Origin: Myxococcales bacterium | GTDB lineage: Bacteria > Myxococcota_A > Polyangia > Polyangiales > Polyangiaceae | Assembly: GCA_025359105.1 (NCBI GenBank) | Contig: JANYHK010000074.1 | Coordinates: forward strand, 183,996 to 247,995 | Length of the DNA stretch: 64,000 nucleotides | Direction of reading: 5' to 3' | In this document: one piece after another, positions 1 through 8,394 of the stretch | Layout: the number at the start of each line of letters is the position of its first letter | Numbering within the stretch: the first letter of the stretch is position 1 | The notes under the pieces: model-generated | What the model was told of the DNA's origin: nothing | Seen by the model: the letters and a program-made list of their open reading frames with translations, nothing else | Databases searched by the model: none | Program-made: the position numbers and the translations under genes

Positions 1-175
1 TGAGGAGGCGCACGCGTCCGTCCTGGAGCAGGAACGCCTCGCGCGCCGGCTCCCCTTCGCGGAAGATCGGGTCACCGGCGGCGAAGTGGCGGCCGAAGCG
101 GTGGATGAGGCGGGCGCGCTCCTCTGGGTTGAGGTCGGCAATCGCGGGATCGGTGGGCTCGCCGCCAGAGGTCAC
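1..175 (-). CDS. Cyclic-nucleotide-binding (CRP/FNR-type) regulator, N-terminal fragment
   Basis: The window opens inside this minus-strand gene, so only about 58 N-terminal residues are visible. After a GTG start the protein runs through a short acidic leader and then shows AGDPIFREGEPAREAFLLQD, the beta-strand opening of a cNMP-binding jelly roll (G-x-x-I-F-x-E-G-E then F-x-L-x-x-G-x-V). Proteins with this fold are CRP/FNR-like transcription factors or cNMP-binding sensor proteins; the missing C-terminus decides which. The start is chosen for the fold context; no strong Shine-Dalgarno is seen. It is divergent from hisB. Confidence 0.65.
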   Translation of the reverse strand, partial: MTSGGEPTDPAIADLNPEERARLIHRFGRHFAAGDPIFREGEPAREAFLLQDGRVRLL

Positions 176-234
176 GGAAGGACGATACCTTTTTTTGCGC
201 GTTTTTGCGCGCCAGGCGGGGCGCGTGGTACGCG

Positions 235-834
235 ATGGGGATGAGCCGGGCCACCAAGCTGGTGCGCAAGACGAGGGAGACGGACATCGAGGTGTCCGTC
301 GAGCTCGACGGGTCAGGGAACGCGACGGTCGACACGCCGCTGCCTTTCCTGACGCACATGGTCGAGCAGATCGGCAAGCACGGGCTCTTCGACCTCGTCG
401 TTCGCGCCAAGGGCGACGTCCAGATCGACGGACACCACACGACCGAGGACCTCGGCGTCGTCCTCGGGCAGGCGTTCACGGCGGCGCTCGGCGACAAGGC
501 CGGCATCGTCCGCTACGGCGCCGCGACGCTGCCGATGGACGAAGCGCGCGCGACGTGCGCGGTGGATCTGTCGGGCCGGCCCTTCTTCGTCTGGGAGGTC
601 CCGATGCCGAAGGGGAAGCTCGGCGAGTGGGACACCGAGCTCGCCGAGGTCTTCTTCGAGGGTTTCGCGCGCGGTGCCGCGTGCAACCTGCACCTGGTCC
701 TCCACGCGGGGCAGAATCTTCATCACATGACCGAGATCTGCTTCAAGGCCTTCGCCAAGGCGCTCCTCATGGCCACGCGCGTCGAGCCGCGCGCCAAGGG
801 GATCCCGTCGACCAAGGGCACGCTCGACACGTAA
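235..834 (+). CDS. hisB: Imidazoleglycerol-phosphate dehydratase
   Basis: HisB dehydrates imidazole glycerol phosphate to imidazole acetol phosphate in cytoplasmic histidine biosynthesis. The 199-residue product is the size of the monofunctional enzyme. It carries both metal-binding His motifs: GHHTTEDLG near residue 60 and NLHHMTEICFKAFAKAL near residue 160. It ends with the family-typical IPSTKGTL. ATG 235 is chosen; an in-frame ATG at 241 and a TTG at 205 are alternatives and none has a convincing Shine-Dalgarno. No other his gene is adjacent, so histidine genes are scattered in this genome. The gene converges on the DUF2252 gene with only 20 nt between them. Confidence 0.93.
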   Translation: MGMSRATKLVRKTRETDIEVSVELDGSGNATVDTPLPFLTHMVEQIGKHGLFDLVVRAKGDVQIDGHHTTEDLGVVLGQAFTAALGDKAGIVRYGAATLPMDEARATCAVDLSGRPFFVWEVPMPKGKLGEWDTELAEVFFEGFARGAACNLHLVLHAGQNLHHMTEICFKAFAKALLMATRVEPRAKGIPSTKGTLDT

Positions 835-854
835 CCCGCGGGGCCGGCCAGGGC

Positions 855-2066
855 TCAACGCCAGCGGCACATGGCCAGGTACGCCGCCTCGTGGATGCCC
901 GCCAGCGTGATCGCGTTGTCGACGATCCGAGCCTGCTCGTTCTTCTTCCACGCCTTCTTGGGGGGGCGGGTCGCGCCGCGCCGGTGCGCTGCGCCGGCGA
1001 GGGCGCCGAGGTAGCGCGCGAGCGGCAACAGATCGGTGTCCTCGAGGCGCGACAGGAGGAGCTTGTCCTCCTGCGGCGCGAGCCGCCGGACGAGCATCGA
1101 CAGGTCGCCGAGCTTCGTCGTCCCGAGCATCCGCGGCGGACGCGCCAGGCACTTTTGCATGGCCGAGACGACGCGCTTGGCGCGCTTCAGGTCTCCACAG
1201 TGGACGAGCAGCGAGGCCGAGGGCGTCCCCTGCTCCTTCATGTCGAAGATCCACGCGCCGTCGCGGCCACCCTTGCCCTTCACGAGGACGGCGATGCGCA
1301 GGCCGCCAAGGCTTCCCGTACCGGCGATGCGGAAGGCCATATCGAGCACCTTGAGGTGGTCGCGCTCGATGCCCGCCTTGACCAGCTTCTCCGCGTAGGC
1401 CTCGAAGGCGGCGGCCGCGCGCCTCTGCAAGGTGCGCGCGACGTCGCGGTAGCGGGCGCCACGGATGAACTCCCGCTTGCCGTGGACGAGGTGGGTGCGC
1501 ATGTCGAGGAGGCGAACGCGTGAACGGCTCCGCACCGTGTCGAGCAGCTCGGCGACCGGGCGGGGCACGGGAGGCAGCTTCTTCGCGGCCTTTCCCCCGT
1601 GGCACGCGTGCTCCACGTGCGCAGCGACGACGGCGTCTGCCAGCTCGAGCGCGCGCGGTCCGCCGATGTGGAGCTCGCGCCCGGCGAGCAGGAGGCTCGT
1701 GGTGAGGCGGAGCACGTCGAGGTACCAGTGGCCGATGGCGGCGTCGTCGAAGTCGTTCAGATCGAACACGGCCGCGTTGCCGGGCCGCTTCTTCTCTTCC
1801 TCGAGGACCGAGCCGGGCCGGTACGCGCCGAAGTTCTCGAGGTGCAGATCTCCGGCAATCCAGCCCTCCCCGCGCGGTCCACGGGCGAGCTCGGGGTGGT
1901 CGCGCAGGATCGCGTAGAACATCGGTGCGGCGCCGCGCAGGAACGCGAGCGGCGAGGGACGCATGCGCGCAAGCTTGTGCTGGAAGATCCCGTGGAACTG
2001 CGCGCAGCGCCTCTCGTCATGGAGGAGCTGCTCCCGGACGTACCCTTGGGGATCGACGTGGATCAT
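855..2066 (-). CDS. DUF2252 family protein
   Basis: This 403-residue protein belongs to the uncharacterised DUF2252 family, distantly kinase/aminoglycoside-phosphotransferase-like. Diagnostic segments are RMRPSPLAFLRGAAPMFY near residue 35, GDLHLENFGAYR near 75 and FDLNDFDDAAIGHWYLDVLR near 100. The GD-H-ENFG and D-NDFD motifs resemble catalytic and metal-binding loops of phosphotransferases. No signal peptide or membrane segment is visible, so it should be cytoplasmic. The substrate is unknown. It stands alone, convergent with hisB and divergent from the TonB-dependent receptor across about 108 bp. Confidence 0.85.
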   Translation of the reverse strand: MIHVDPQGYVREQLLHDERRCAQFHGIFQHKLARMRPSPLAFLRGAAPMFYAILRDHPELARGPRGEGWIAGDLHLENFGAYRPGSVLEEEKKRPGNAAVFDLNDFDDAAIGHWYLDVLRLTTSLLLAGRELHIGGPRALELADAVVAAHVEHACHGGKAAKKLPPVPRPVAELLDTVRSRSRVRLLDMRTHLVHGKREFIRGARYRDVARTLQRRAAAAFEAYAEKLVKAGIERDHLKVLDMAFRIAGTGSLGGLRIAVLVKGKGGRDGAWIFDMKEQGTPSASLLVHCGDLKRAKRVVSAMQKCLARPPRMLGTTKLGDLSMLVRRLAPQEDKLLLSRLEDTDLLPLARYLGALAGAAHRRGATRPPKKAWKKNEQARIVDNAITLAGIHEAAYLAMCRWR

Positions 2067-2174
2067 AGGCCCGCCGAGGATGGTTCAGTTGCGCGGGCCC
2101 GGCAAGGCCGTAGAGCCTTACAAAAAATCACATGAGCGGCGAGATCCGTTTGGCGCGTTTGGCCCCACTATCCC

Positions 2175-4667
2175 TTGGCCCACGTGCGCGCCTCGCCCAT
2201 CCTTCCGCTGATCCTCGCCGCGATCGCCCTCGCCGCGGGGCTCGGAGCATCGAACGCGCGCGCGCAGGCGCTTGATCCCGCGCCCGCGCCCGGGCCCGCG
2301 CAGCCGCCGCAGTCCCCGCCGCCTTCAGGCGCACCGACCGCGCCCGGGCCGTCGCTCGTCGCGCCGAGCTTGCTCTCCGATCCGGTGGTGGCGTACCCGG
2401 CAGGGGCAAAGGGGGACGCCACGGTCGTCGTGACGGTCACGGTGGGCGAGGACGGCGCCGTGCGGGCCGCCGTGGCCGCGGAGCGCAACGAACCCTTCTC
2501 CCGTCTCGCCGAGGCGGCGGCGCGCGGCTGGCGATTCGATCCCGCGACGCGCGGGGGCAAGCCGGTCGCCGCGCGGATCCGACTGGAGGTGGTCTTCACC
2601 GAGCCCCGCCCTGTCGTCGAACCGACGACGACGACGACGACGACGACGACCAACGACGCGCCGATCGCCGCGAGGCCGCCGGACCCCGCAGGCCCGACGG
2701 AGGTGCGCGTGCGTGGCGCGCGCGTCGAGCCCTCGCGCACCGCAACGCTGTCGCGCGCCGAGGTCCGGCAGATCCCCGGCGCCTTCGGCGATCCGTTCCG
2801 CGCGATCGAGATCATGCCGGGCGTCACGCCCATCGTGAGCGGTCTCCCCTTCTTCTTCATCCGCGGCGCGCCTCCCGGCAACGTGGGCTACTTCCTCGAC
2901 GGCATTCGCGTCCCCTACCTGTTCCATGTCGGCGTCGGCCCGTCGGTCATCCACCCCGCGCTCGTCGAGCGCGTGGATCTTTACCCCGGCGGCTACCCCG
3001 CGCGCTTCGGGCGGTACAGCGGCGGCGTCGTCTCCGGCGAGACCGTCGCGCCGCTCACGACCGACACGCACGGCGAGTTCAACATCCGTCTGTTCGACGC
3101 CGGCGCCCTCGTGGAGGAGCCCTTCGCCGACAAGCGCGGCACCGTGCTCGTCGGCGGGCGCTACTCGTACACGGCGGCGCTCCTGACGGCGCTCAACTCC
3201 ACCACGACGCTGGACTACTGGGACTACCAGACGCGCATCACGTACGACGTCACGCCACGCGATCGGGTCAGCCTCTTCACGTTCGGGGCGTCCGACTACC
3301 TCGGTCAGAAGACCGCCACCGACAACGTGACGCTCTTCGGCACCGAGTTCTACCGCCTCGATCTGCGCTACGACCACCGCATCGACGCCGACGCGACCCT
3401 GCGCACTGCGGTCACCGGCGGGCTCGATCGCACCCGCCTCGACAACGGGCGATTTCTGCGCGATCGCCTCGTCGGGACGCGGACGGAGATCGCGTACCGC
3501 CTTTCCCCCGCTGCGCTCGTGCGCATCGGGGCGGACGCGCAGGCCGATCGGTACGACATCGAGCTCGACACAGGGCAGCTCAGCCCCGCGCAGCTCGCGG
3601 TGGTGGGCTCGTTTCCCTCACGCACCGATCTGACGGTCGGCACGCGCGGCGACGTCGTCCTCGAAGCGGGCCCGCGCCTCGAGATCACACCGGGCGTGCG
3701 CTTCGACTACTACGGGTCGGAGGGGAACACTGCGGTCGCGGTCGATCCGCGGCTCGCGACGCGCGCCAAGCTCACCGAGCGCGTGCACCTCCTGTCCGCC
3801 CTCGGCACCGCGCACCAGCCGCCGGCGTTCGTCATCCCCGTCCCCGGATTTCAACCGGGCGGACTGAAGGGTGGGCTGCAGAACGCCGTGCAGGAGAGCG
3901 CCGGCTTCGAGTTCGATCTCGGGGCCGCGACGACGCTCACGACCACCGGCTTTCACAATGCGTTCTACGACATGAGCGACGCGCTCAGCGTGACGCAGCC
4001 GACGATCAGCGGCTGCGCGCCTGGCACCTTCCCGTCCGATACCCTCGCCGGCGATCCCGGTACGCAGCCGACGGGCTCCCGCGGCAACTGCGGCGTCCCG
4101 CGTTTTCCGCTCGGAACGATAGGCCCGGACCGGAGCGGCGGCGGCGGCCAGGGGGCGCAGAGCGCCGGGCAATCGCGGCAGGCCGCAGCCTTCGAGGCGC
4201 GGTCGCGCGGGCAGGCATACGGGCTCGAGGTGTTCCTGAAGCGGAAGCTCACGAGCCGCGTCGGCGGATTTTTGTCGTACACGCTGTCCCGCTCGACGCG
4301 CTCGAACAACAACCAGGACTTCATCGCCTCGTTCGACCGCACGCACGTCATGAACGCCGCGCTCGCGTTCGATCTCGGCAGGAACTGGCGCGCCGGCACG
4401 CGCGTGACGTTCTACACAGGGCTCCCCAAGGCTGCCGATCCCACCGATCCCAGCGCGACGCGGCTCGATCCATTCTTCCGCCTCGACTTTCGCCTCGAGA
4501 AGCGCTGGCAGCTCGGCCGCCGGAACTGGGTCTCCTTCGTGGCAGAGTGGATGAACGCGACACTCAGCAAGGAGTCGGTCGGAACGAGCTGCACGCTGCA
4601 AGGTTGCCAGGAGACGAAGATCGGCCCGGTGACCATCCCAAGTATCGGAGTCGAAGGAGGGTTCTGA
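2175..4667 (+). CDS. TonB C-terminal domain fused to TonB-dependent outer-membrane receptor
   Basis: This 830-residue protein begins with a secretory signal (PILPLILAAIALAAGL, ending near NARAQA). A proline-rich linker is followed by a domain at about residues 70-145 (VVAYPAGAKGDATVVVTVTV ... ARGWRFDPAT) that matches the C-terminal domain of TonB energy transducers. A poly-Thr linker encoded by an ACG run comes next. The plug domain follows (GAFGDPFRAIEIMPGV, FFIRGAPPGN, VERVDLYPGGYPARFGRYSGG) and then a 22-strand-type barrel ending in an aromatic residue. Receptors of this kind import ligands across the outer membrane; the substrate is not evident. The TonB-like domain is unusual at this end. 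The start is TTG 2175 or GTG 2184. A lipoprotein gene is coupled downstream. Confidence 0.88.
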   Translation: MAHVRASPILPLILAAIALAAGLGASNARAQALDPAPAPGPAQPPQSPPPSGAPTAPGPSLVAPSLLSDPVVAYPAGAKGDATVVVTVTVGEDGAVRAAVAAERNEPFSRLAEAAARGWRFDPATRGGKPVAARIRLEVVFTEPRPVVEPTTTTTTTTTNDAPIAARPPDPAGPTEVRVRGARVEPSRTATLSRAEVRQIPGAFGDPFRAIEIMPGVTPIVSGLPFFFIRGAPPGNVGYFLDGIRVPYLFHVGVGPSVIHPALVERVDLYPGGYPARFGRYSGGVVSGETVAPLTTDTHGEFNIRLFDAGALVEEPFADKRGTVLVGGRYSYTAALLTALNSTTTLDYWDYQTRITYDVTPRDRVSLFTFGASDYLGQKTATDNVTLFGTEFYRLDLRYDHRIDADATLRTAVTGGLDRTRLDNGRFLRDRLVGTRTEIAYRLSPAALVRIGADAQADRYDIELDTGQLSPAQLAVVGSFPSRTDLTVGTRGDVVLEAGPRLEITPGVRFDYYGSEGNTAVAVDPRLATRAKLTERVHLLSALGTAHQPPAFVIPVPGFQPGGLKGGLQNAVQESAGFEFDLGAATTLTTTGFHNAFYDMSDALSVTQPTISGCAPGTFPSDTLAGDPGTQPTGSRGNCGVPRFPLGTIGPDRSGGGGQGAQSAGQSRQAAAFEARSRGQAYGLEVFLKRKLTSRVGGFLSYTLSRSTRSNNNQDFIASFDRTHVMNAALAFDLGRNWRAGTRVTFYTGLPKAADPTDPSATRLDPFFRLDFRLEKRWQLGRRNWVSFVAEWMNATLSKESVGTSCTLQGCQETKIGPVTIPSIGVEGGF
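2625..2648 (+). repeat. ACG trinucleotide run encoding poly-Thr
   Basis: About eight consecutive ACG codons, followed by ACC, form a poly-threonine linker between the TonB-like domain and the plug of the receptor. Trinucleotide slippage here would change linker length without a frameshift. Confidence 0.8.
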
Positions 4668-5284
4668 TGACGAGCGACCGACCGACGTTGCCCTTTGCCC
4701 CTCGCGCCGCGCGAGCGCTTGCCTCGCTCGCGCTCGTCGTCGCGACCGCGCTCGCGTTCGGCGCGTGCGGGACGAACGCGGGAAAGTCGCCGCCGCCGCC
4801 GCCCCCCTGCGATCAGGCCTGCACGGACGGCATCGCGCTGCGAAGTTTCCGGGCGACAATCAAGCTGGCGTACAACAAGACGCTGCAGGGTCTGCCCGTC
4901 GGGCAGCACGACGTCACCGTCCCCTGTCCGCTCGGCGGCGCGGCGCGGGTCTTCGGGACGGCGACGTCGAACGCCGTCCAGGGTTCTACGGAGGTGGACC
5001 TCACGTACGTCCTCGACCACTGCGGCGTCCCCCAGAAGGACACCGATCCCAAGCAGACGTACGCGATGACGTTGACCGGCACCGTGACCGAAAAGGGGAC
5101 GATCGCCGTGCAACCTTCGTCGACGACGTCGCTCGATCTCGCGAGCGACGCGATGACGTTCTCCGGCACCGTCTACGATCCGCCGATGAGCTATGCCGAG
5201 AACGCTTGCCCGATCGTCCTCGCGCAGAACGGCAGCCAGCTCTCCGGCAAGATGTGCACGCGGGCCGTGGGCCTGACGCTGTAG
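4667..5284 (+). CDS. Lipoprotein coupled to the TonB-dependent receptor
   Basis: The 205-residue product has a lipoprotein signal: basic start, hydrophobic ASLALVVATALAFG, then lipobox FGAC. The mature part begins GTNAGKSPPPPPPC, with further Cys residues spaced through a probable beta-rich domain. I recognise no family. The ATG overlaps the receptor stop (TGATG) and follows GGAGG, so translation is coupled and the two genes form an operon. A role as a surface or periplasmic accessory of the receptor is an inference from position. Lys at +4 after the Cys cluster gives no clear sorting information. Confidence 0.75.
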   Translation: MTSDRPTLPFAPRAARALASLALVVATALAFGACGTNAGKSPPPPPPCDQACTDGIALRSFRATIKLAYNKTLQGLPVGQHDVTVPCPLGGAARVFGTATSNAVQGSTEVDLTYVLDHCGVPQKDTDPKQTYAMTLTGTVTEKGTIAVQPSSTTSLDLASDAMTFSGTVYDPPMSYAENACPIVLAQNGSQLSGKMCTRAVGLTL

Positions 5285-5330
5285 CCCGACGGGGCCTCTA
5301 CCCGACCGCCCCGGCGCCGCCGCTTTCGCG

Positions 5331-5336
5331 TACCCT
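5331..5336 (+). promoter_or_regulatory. Candidate -10 box 8 nt before glgP
   Basis: TACCCT lies exactly 8 nt before the glgP ATG and there is no Shine-Dalgarno between. The same arrangement recurs at other genes in the window. No matching -35 box is obvious. The implied leader is about 2 nt. Confidence 0.4.
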
Positions 5337-5344
5337 CGACCGCC

Positions 5345-7828
5345 ATGATCGCCAAGAGGCAGGCCACCGACGTGACCGAGAGCGACATCACGCTCGGGAG
5401 CGATTCCGCGTCGCTGCGCAAAGACTTCATCCAGAAGCTGTTCTTCGAGCTCGCGAAGTTCCCCGGTGTCGCGACGCGCAACGATCATTACCTGGCCCTC
5501 GCCTACGTGATCCGCGATCGGCTCCTGCACCGCTGGGTGCGCTCGGCGCGCACCTACCTCGAGGGGCAGCACCGGACGGTCATCTACCTCTCGGCCGAGT
5601 ACCTGCTCGGGCCGCAGCTCGAGAACAACCTCTTGTGCCTCGGGATCGACGCGCCCGTCCGTGAGGCGCTCGGCGCGATGGGCCTCAACCTGGACGAGCT
5701 CATCGAGCACGAAGAGGAGCCGGGCCTCGGCAACGGGGGCCTCGGGCGCCTCGCCGCGTGCTTCATGGACTCGCTCGCGACCCTGGAGATTCCCGCGATC
5801 GGACACGGCATCCGCTACGAGTTCGGGATCTTCGACCAGGAGATCAAGAACGGCTGGCAGATCGAGAAGACGGACCTGTGGCTCCGCTTCGGCAACCCGT
5901 GGGAGGTGCGCCGCTGGGACATCCAGCACCCCGTCGGCTTCGGCGGGCGCACCGAGTACGAGAGTCAGGCGGACGGGACGTTCAAGGTCAAGTGGGTGCC
6001 CGAGCGCGTCGTGCTGGGCGTGCCGTACGACACCCCGGTGCTCGGCTTCGGGACGGACAACACCAATTTCCTCCGCTTGTGGGCGGCGATCGCGTCCGAG
6101 GCGTTCGATCTGGGGGCGTTCCAGGCCGGCGCGTACGTGCGCGCGGTCGAGGAGAAAGTCCGCAGCGAGAACATCACCAAGGTGCTCTACCCGAACGACT
6201 CGAGCCCGGCCGGCAAGCAGCTGCGCCTCGAGCAGGAGTACTTCTTCGTCTCGTGCGCCCTGCAGGACTGCATCCGCCTGCTCCTGCAGAAGACGACGAT
6301 CGACGCGTTCGCGGAAAAGTACGCGCTGCAGCTGAACGACACGCACCCTACCCTCGCCATCCCCGAGCTGATGCGCCTCCTCATGGACGTGCACGGCATG
6401 GGCTGGGACAAGGCGTGGGAGATCACGTGCCACGCTTTTTCTTACACGAACCACACTCTCTTGCCCGAGGCGCTCGAGACGTGGCCGCTACCGCTCTTCG
6501 CGAAGCTTCTGCCCCGGCACCTCGAGATCGTCTACGAGATCAACCGGCGCTTCCTCGAGAAGATCGAGGCGAAGTACCCGGGCGACACGCCGCGCGTGCA
6601 GCGCATGAGCCTCATCGACGAGCGCGGAGAGAAGGCCGTGCGCATGGCGAACCTGGCGACGGTGGCGAGCCACACCGTCAACGGGGTGGCCGCGCTGCAC
6701 TCGCGCCTCTTGCGCGAGACGGTGCTCAAGGACTTCGCCGAGACGTGGCCTTCCCGCTTCACCAACGTGACCAACGGCGTCACGCCGCGGCGCTTCCTCG
6801 CCCTCGCGAACCCCGGCCTCGCGGGCCTGCTCGACGAGGCGCTCGGGCCGAAGTGGATCACCGACCTGGATCTGCTCGAAGGGCTGCGCGAGAGCGCGGG
6901 CGACGCGGCGTTCCGCGAGCGATTCCTGGCCGTGAAGCGCGCCAACAAGGAGACGCTCGCCGCGTGGGTCAAGGAGACGATGGGCACCTCGATCGACCCG
7001 TCCAGCATGTTCGACGCGCAGTGCAAGCGCATCCACGAGTACAAGCGCCAGCACCTGGCCCTCCTCCACGCCGTGTGGCTCTACGCGCGCATCCTGCGCG
7101 GCGACACGCAGGACATGGCACCGCGGACGCTCGTCTTCGCCGGCAAGGCGGCGCCCGCGTACCACATGGCCAAGCTCATCGTCCGCCTCGCCCACGGCAT
7201 CGCGTGGGCCGTCGCGCAGCACCCGGAGGCGAGCAAGCTCCTGCGCGTCGTGTTCGTCCCCGATTTCAACGTGAAGAACGCCGAACGCATCTACCCCGCA
7301 GCAGATCTCTCCGAGCAGATCTCCACGGCCGGCCTCGAGGCGTCGGGCACCGGCAACATGAAGTTCTCCATGAACGGAGCGCTCACGATCGGCACCCTCG
7401 ACGGCGCGAACGTGGAAATCCGCGACGCGGTGGGGCACGACAACTTCTTCCTCTTCGGGATGACGGCCGAGGAGGTCTCCGCGCTCAAGGCCAACGGCTA
7501 CAATCCGTGGCCGCTCGTCGAGAGCGATCCGGAGCTCAAACACGTGCTCGACCTCGTCAAGGGTGACACCTTCTCCCCCGGCGAGCCGGGGCTCTTCGAA
7601 CCACTCGTGGCGACGCTGCTCGATCACGATCCGTTTTGCGTGCTCGCCGACTTCCGCGCCTACGCCGACTGCCAGGCCAAGGTCTCGCGCGCGTGGCGCG
7701 ATCAGGGCGCGTGGGCGAAGACGGCGATCATGAACGTCGCGGGGATGGGGCGGTTCAGCTCCGACCGCGCGATCAAGGAGTACGCCCAGCGCGTGTGGAA
7801 GACGCGCGCGGTGACAGTCAAGAAGTAG
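5345..7828 (+). CDS. glgP: Glycogen/maltodextrin phosphorylase
   Basis: GlgP releases glucose 1-phosphate from alpha-1,4-glucan ends using pyridoxal phosphate; it acts in the cytoplasm. The 827-residue length is normal for the GT35 family. Landmarks are YLSAEYLLGPQLENNLL near residue 80, EPGLGNGGLGRLAACFMDSL near 125, QLNDTHP near 335 and the PLP-lysine motif EASGTGNMKFSMNGALT near 670. The substrate-loop segment CKRIHEYKRQ is present near 560. It appears monocistronic. The likely promoter is the -10-like box 8 nt upstream. Confidence 0.96.
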   Translation: MIAKRQATDVTESDITLGSDSASLRKDFIQKLFFELAKFPGVATRNDHYLALAYVIRDRLLHRWVRSARTYLEGQHRTVIYLSAEYLLGPQLENNLLCLGIDAPVREALGAMGLNLDELIEHEEEPGLGNGGLGRLAACFMDSLATLEIPAIGHGIRYEFGIFDQEIKNGWQIEKTDLWLRFGNPWEVRRWDIQHPVGFGGRTEYESQADGTFKVKWVPERVVLGVPYDTPVLGFGTDNTNFLRLWAAIASEAFDLGAFQAGAYVRAVEEKVRSENITKVLYPNDSSPAGKQLRLEQEYFFVSCALQDCIRLLLQKTTIDAFAEKYALQLNDTHPTLAIPELMRLLMDVHGMGWDKAWEITCHAFSYTNHTLLPEALETWPLPLFAKLLPRHLEIVYEINRRFLEKIEAKYPGDTPRVQRMSLIDERGEKAVRMANLATVASHTVNGVAALHSRLLRETVLKDFAETWPSRFTNVTNGVTPRRFLALANPGLAGLLDEALGPKWITDLDLLEGLRESAGDAAFRERFLAVKRANKETLAAWVKETMGTSIDPSSMFDAQCKRIHEYKRQHLALLHAVWLYARILRGDTQDMAPRTLVFAGKAAPAYHMAKLIVRLAHGIAWAVAQHPEASKLLRVVFVPDFNVKNAERIYPAADLSEQISTAGLEASGTGNMKFSMNGALTIGTLDGANVEIRDAVGHDNFFLFGMTAEEVSALKANGYNPWPLVESDPELKHVLDLVKGDTFSPGEPGLFEPLVATLLDHDPFCVLADFRAYADCQAKVSRAWRDQGAWAKTAIMNVAGMGRFSSDRAIKEYAQRVWKTRAVTVKK

Positions 7829-7835
7829 CGGCCGC

Positions 7836-8363
7836 TCAGACCTCGCCGCGGAGCATCGCGATCATGTCGGTCAGCCCGGGATCGTGGCCGAGCTGCATGA
7901 GGAGCGTCGTGACCTGCCCGCGGTGGTGGGTCTGGTGGTTGAAGAGGTGCGAGACAGCGAACCAAAGCGGGTGGGTCGCCTCCTGGCCGCGCATGTTCTT
8001 GTAGGTGATGGGCGCGGTGAGCGCGTCCACCGTCAGGGTGGTGACCCAGCGCTCGAGATCGGCGTCGGTCTTCGCGCGCTCGGCACGGAGGGTCTCGAAG
8101 TCGTCGTAGAGCTCGTCGGCGAGGCCCGACACTTTGGGCGCGGGCACGACGCCGAAGCGCGCGAGCCAGATCCGGTCGGCGAGCAGGAGGTGGTTGAGCG
8201 TGCGGTGTACGGACCGGAAGAACGCGCCGAGGTCGCGTCGCCGCTCCTCGCCCGACAGCTTCGCGGCGACCGCGTACAGCGTCTCGTTCATCCAGCGGTT
8301 GTAACGGGCCTGGGCGGCGTACGTGGAGAGGGAGAGTTCAGCCAAGATCCAGGCGTATCCCAT
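7836..8363 (-). CDS. DinB family metal-dependent four-helix protein
   Basis: The 175-residue protein matches the DinB/YfiT-like four-helix bundle fold. Metal-ligand histidines are visible in LNHLLLADRIWLARF (about residue 65) and FNHQTHHRGQ (about residue 148), the expected His triad. DinB-like proteins often act as thiol-dependent transferases or DNA-damage-inducible proteins; no specific substrate can be assigned. ATG 8363 follows AAGG closely; a TTG at 8348 is an alternative. It is divergent from the DUF4388-DnaJ gene with only 31 bp between starts, so the promoters must overlap the coding ends. Confidence 0.85.
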   Translation of the reverse strand: MGYAWILAELSLSTYAAQARYNRWMNETLYAVAAKLSGEERRRDLGAFFRSVHRTLNHLLLADRIWLARFGVVPAPKVSGLADELYDDFETLRAERAKTDADLERWVTTLTVDALTAPITYKNMRGQEATHPLWFAVSHLFNHQTHHRGQVTTLLMQLGHDPGLTDMIAMLRGEV

Positions 8364-8380
8364 CCTTGCCCGGAGCGCGC

Positions 8381-8386
8381 TACACT
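8381..8386 (+). promoter_or_regulatory. Candidate -10 box 8 nt before the DUF4388-DnaJ gene
   Basis: TACACT in the context GCGCTACACT ends 8 nt before ATG 8395, with no ribosome-binding site in the gap. It matches the near-leaderless pattern seen at other genes here. Confidence 0.4.
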
Positions 8387-8394
8387 TGCGGCAG

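Noticed and set aside
4412..6454. 680-codon minus-strand frame across glgP
   Set aside because: The composition is Arg/Ala/Glu-rich and shadow-like, and glgP is unambiguous on the other strand.
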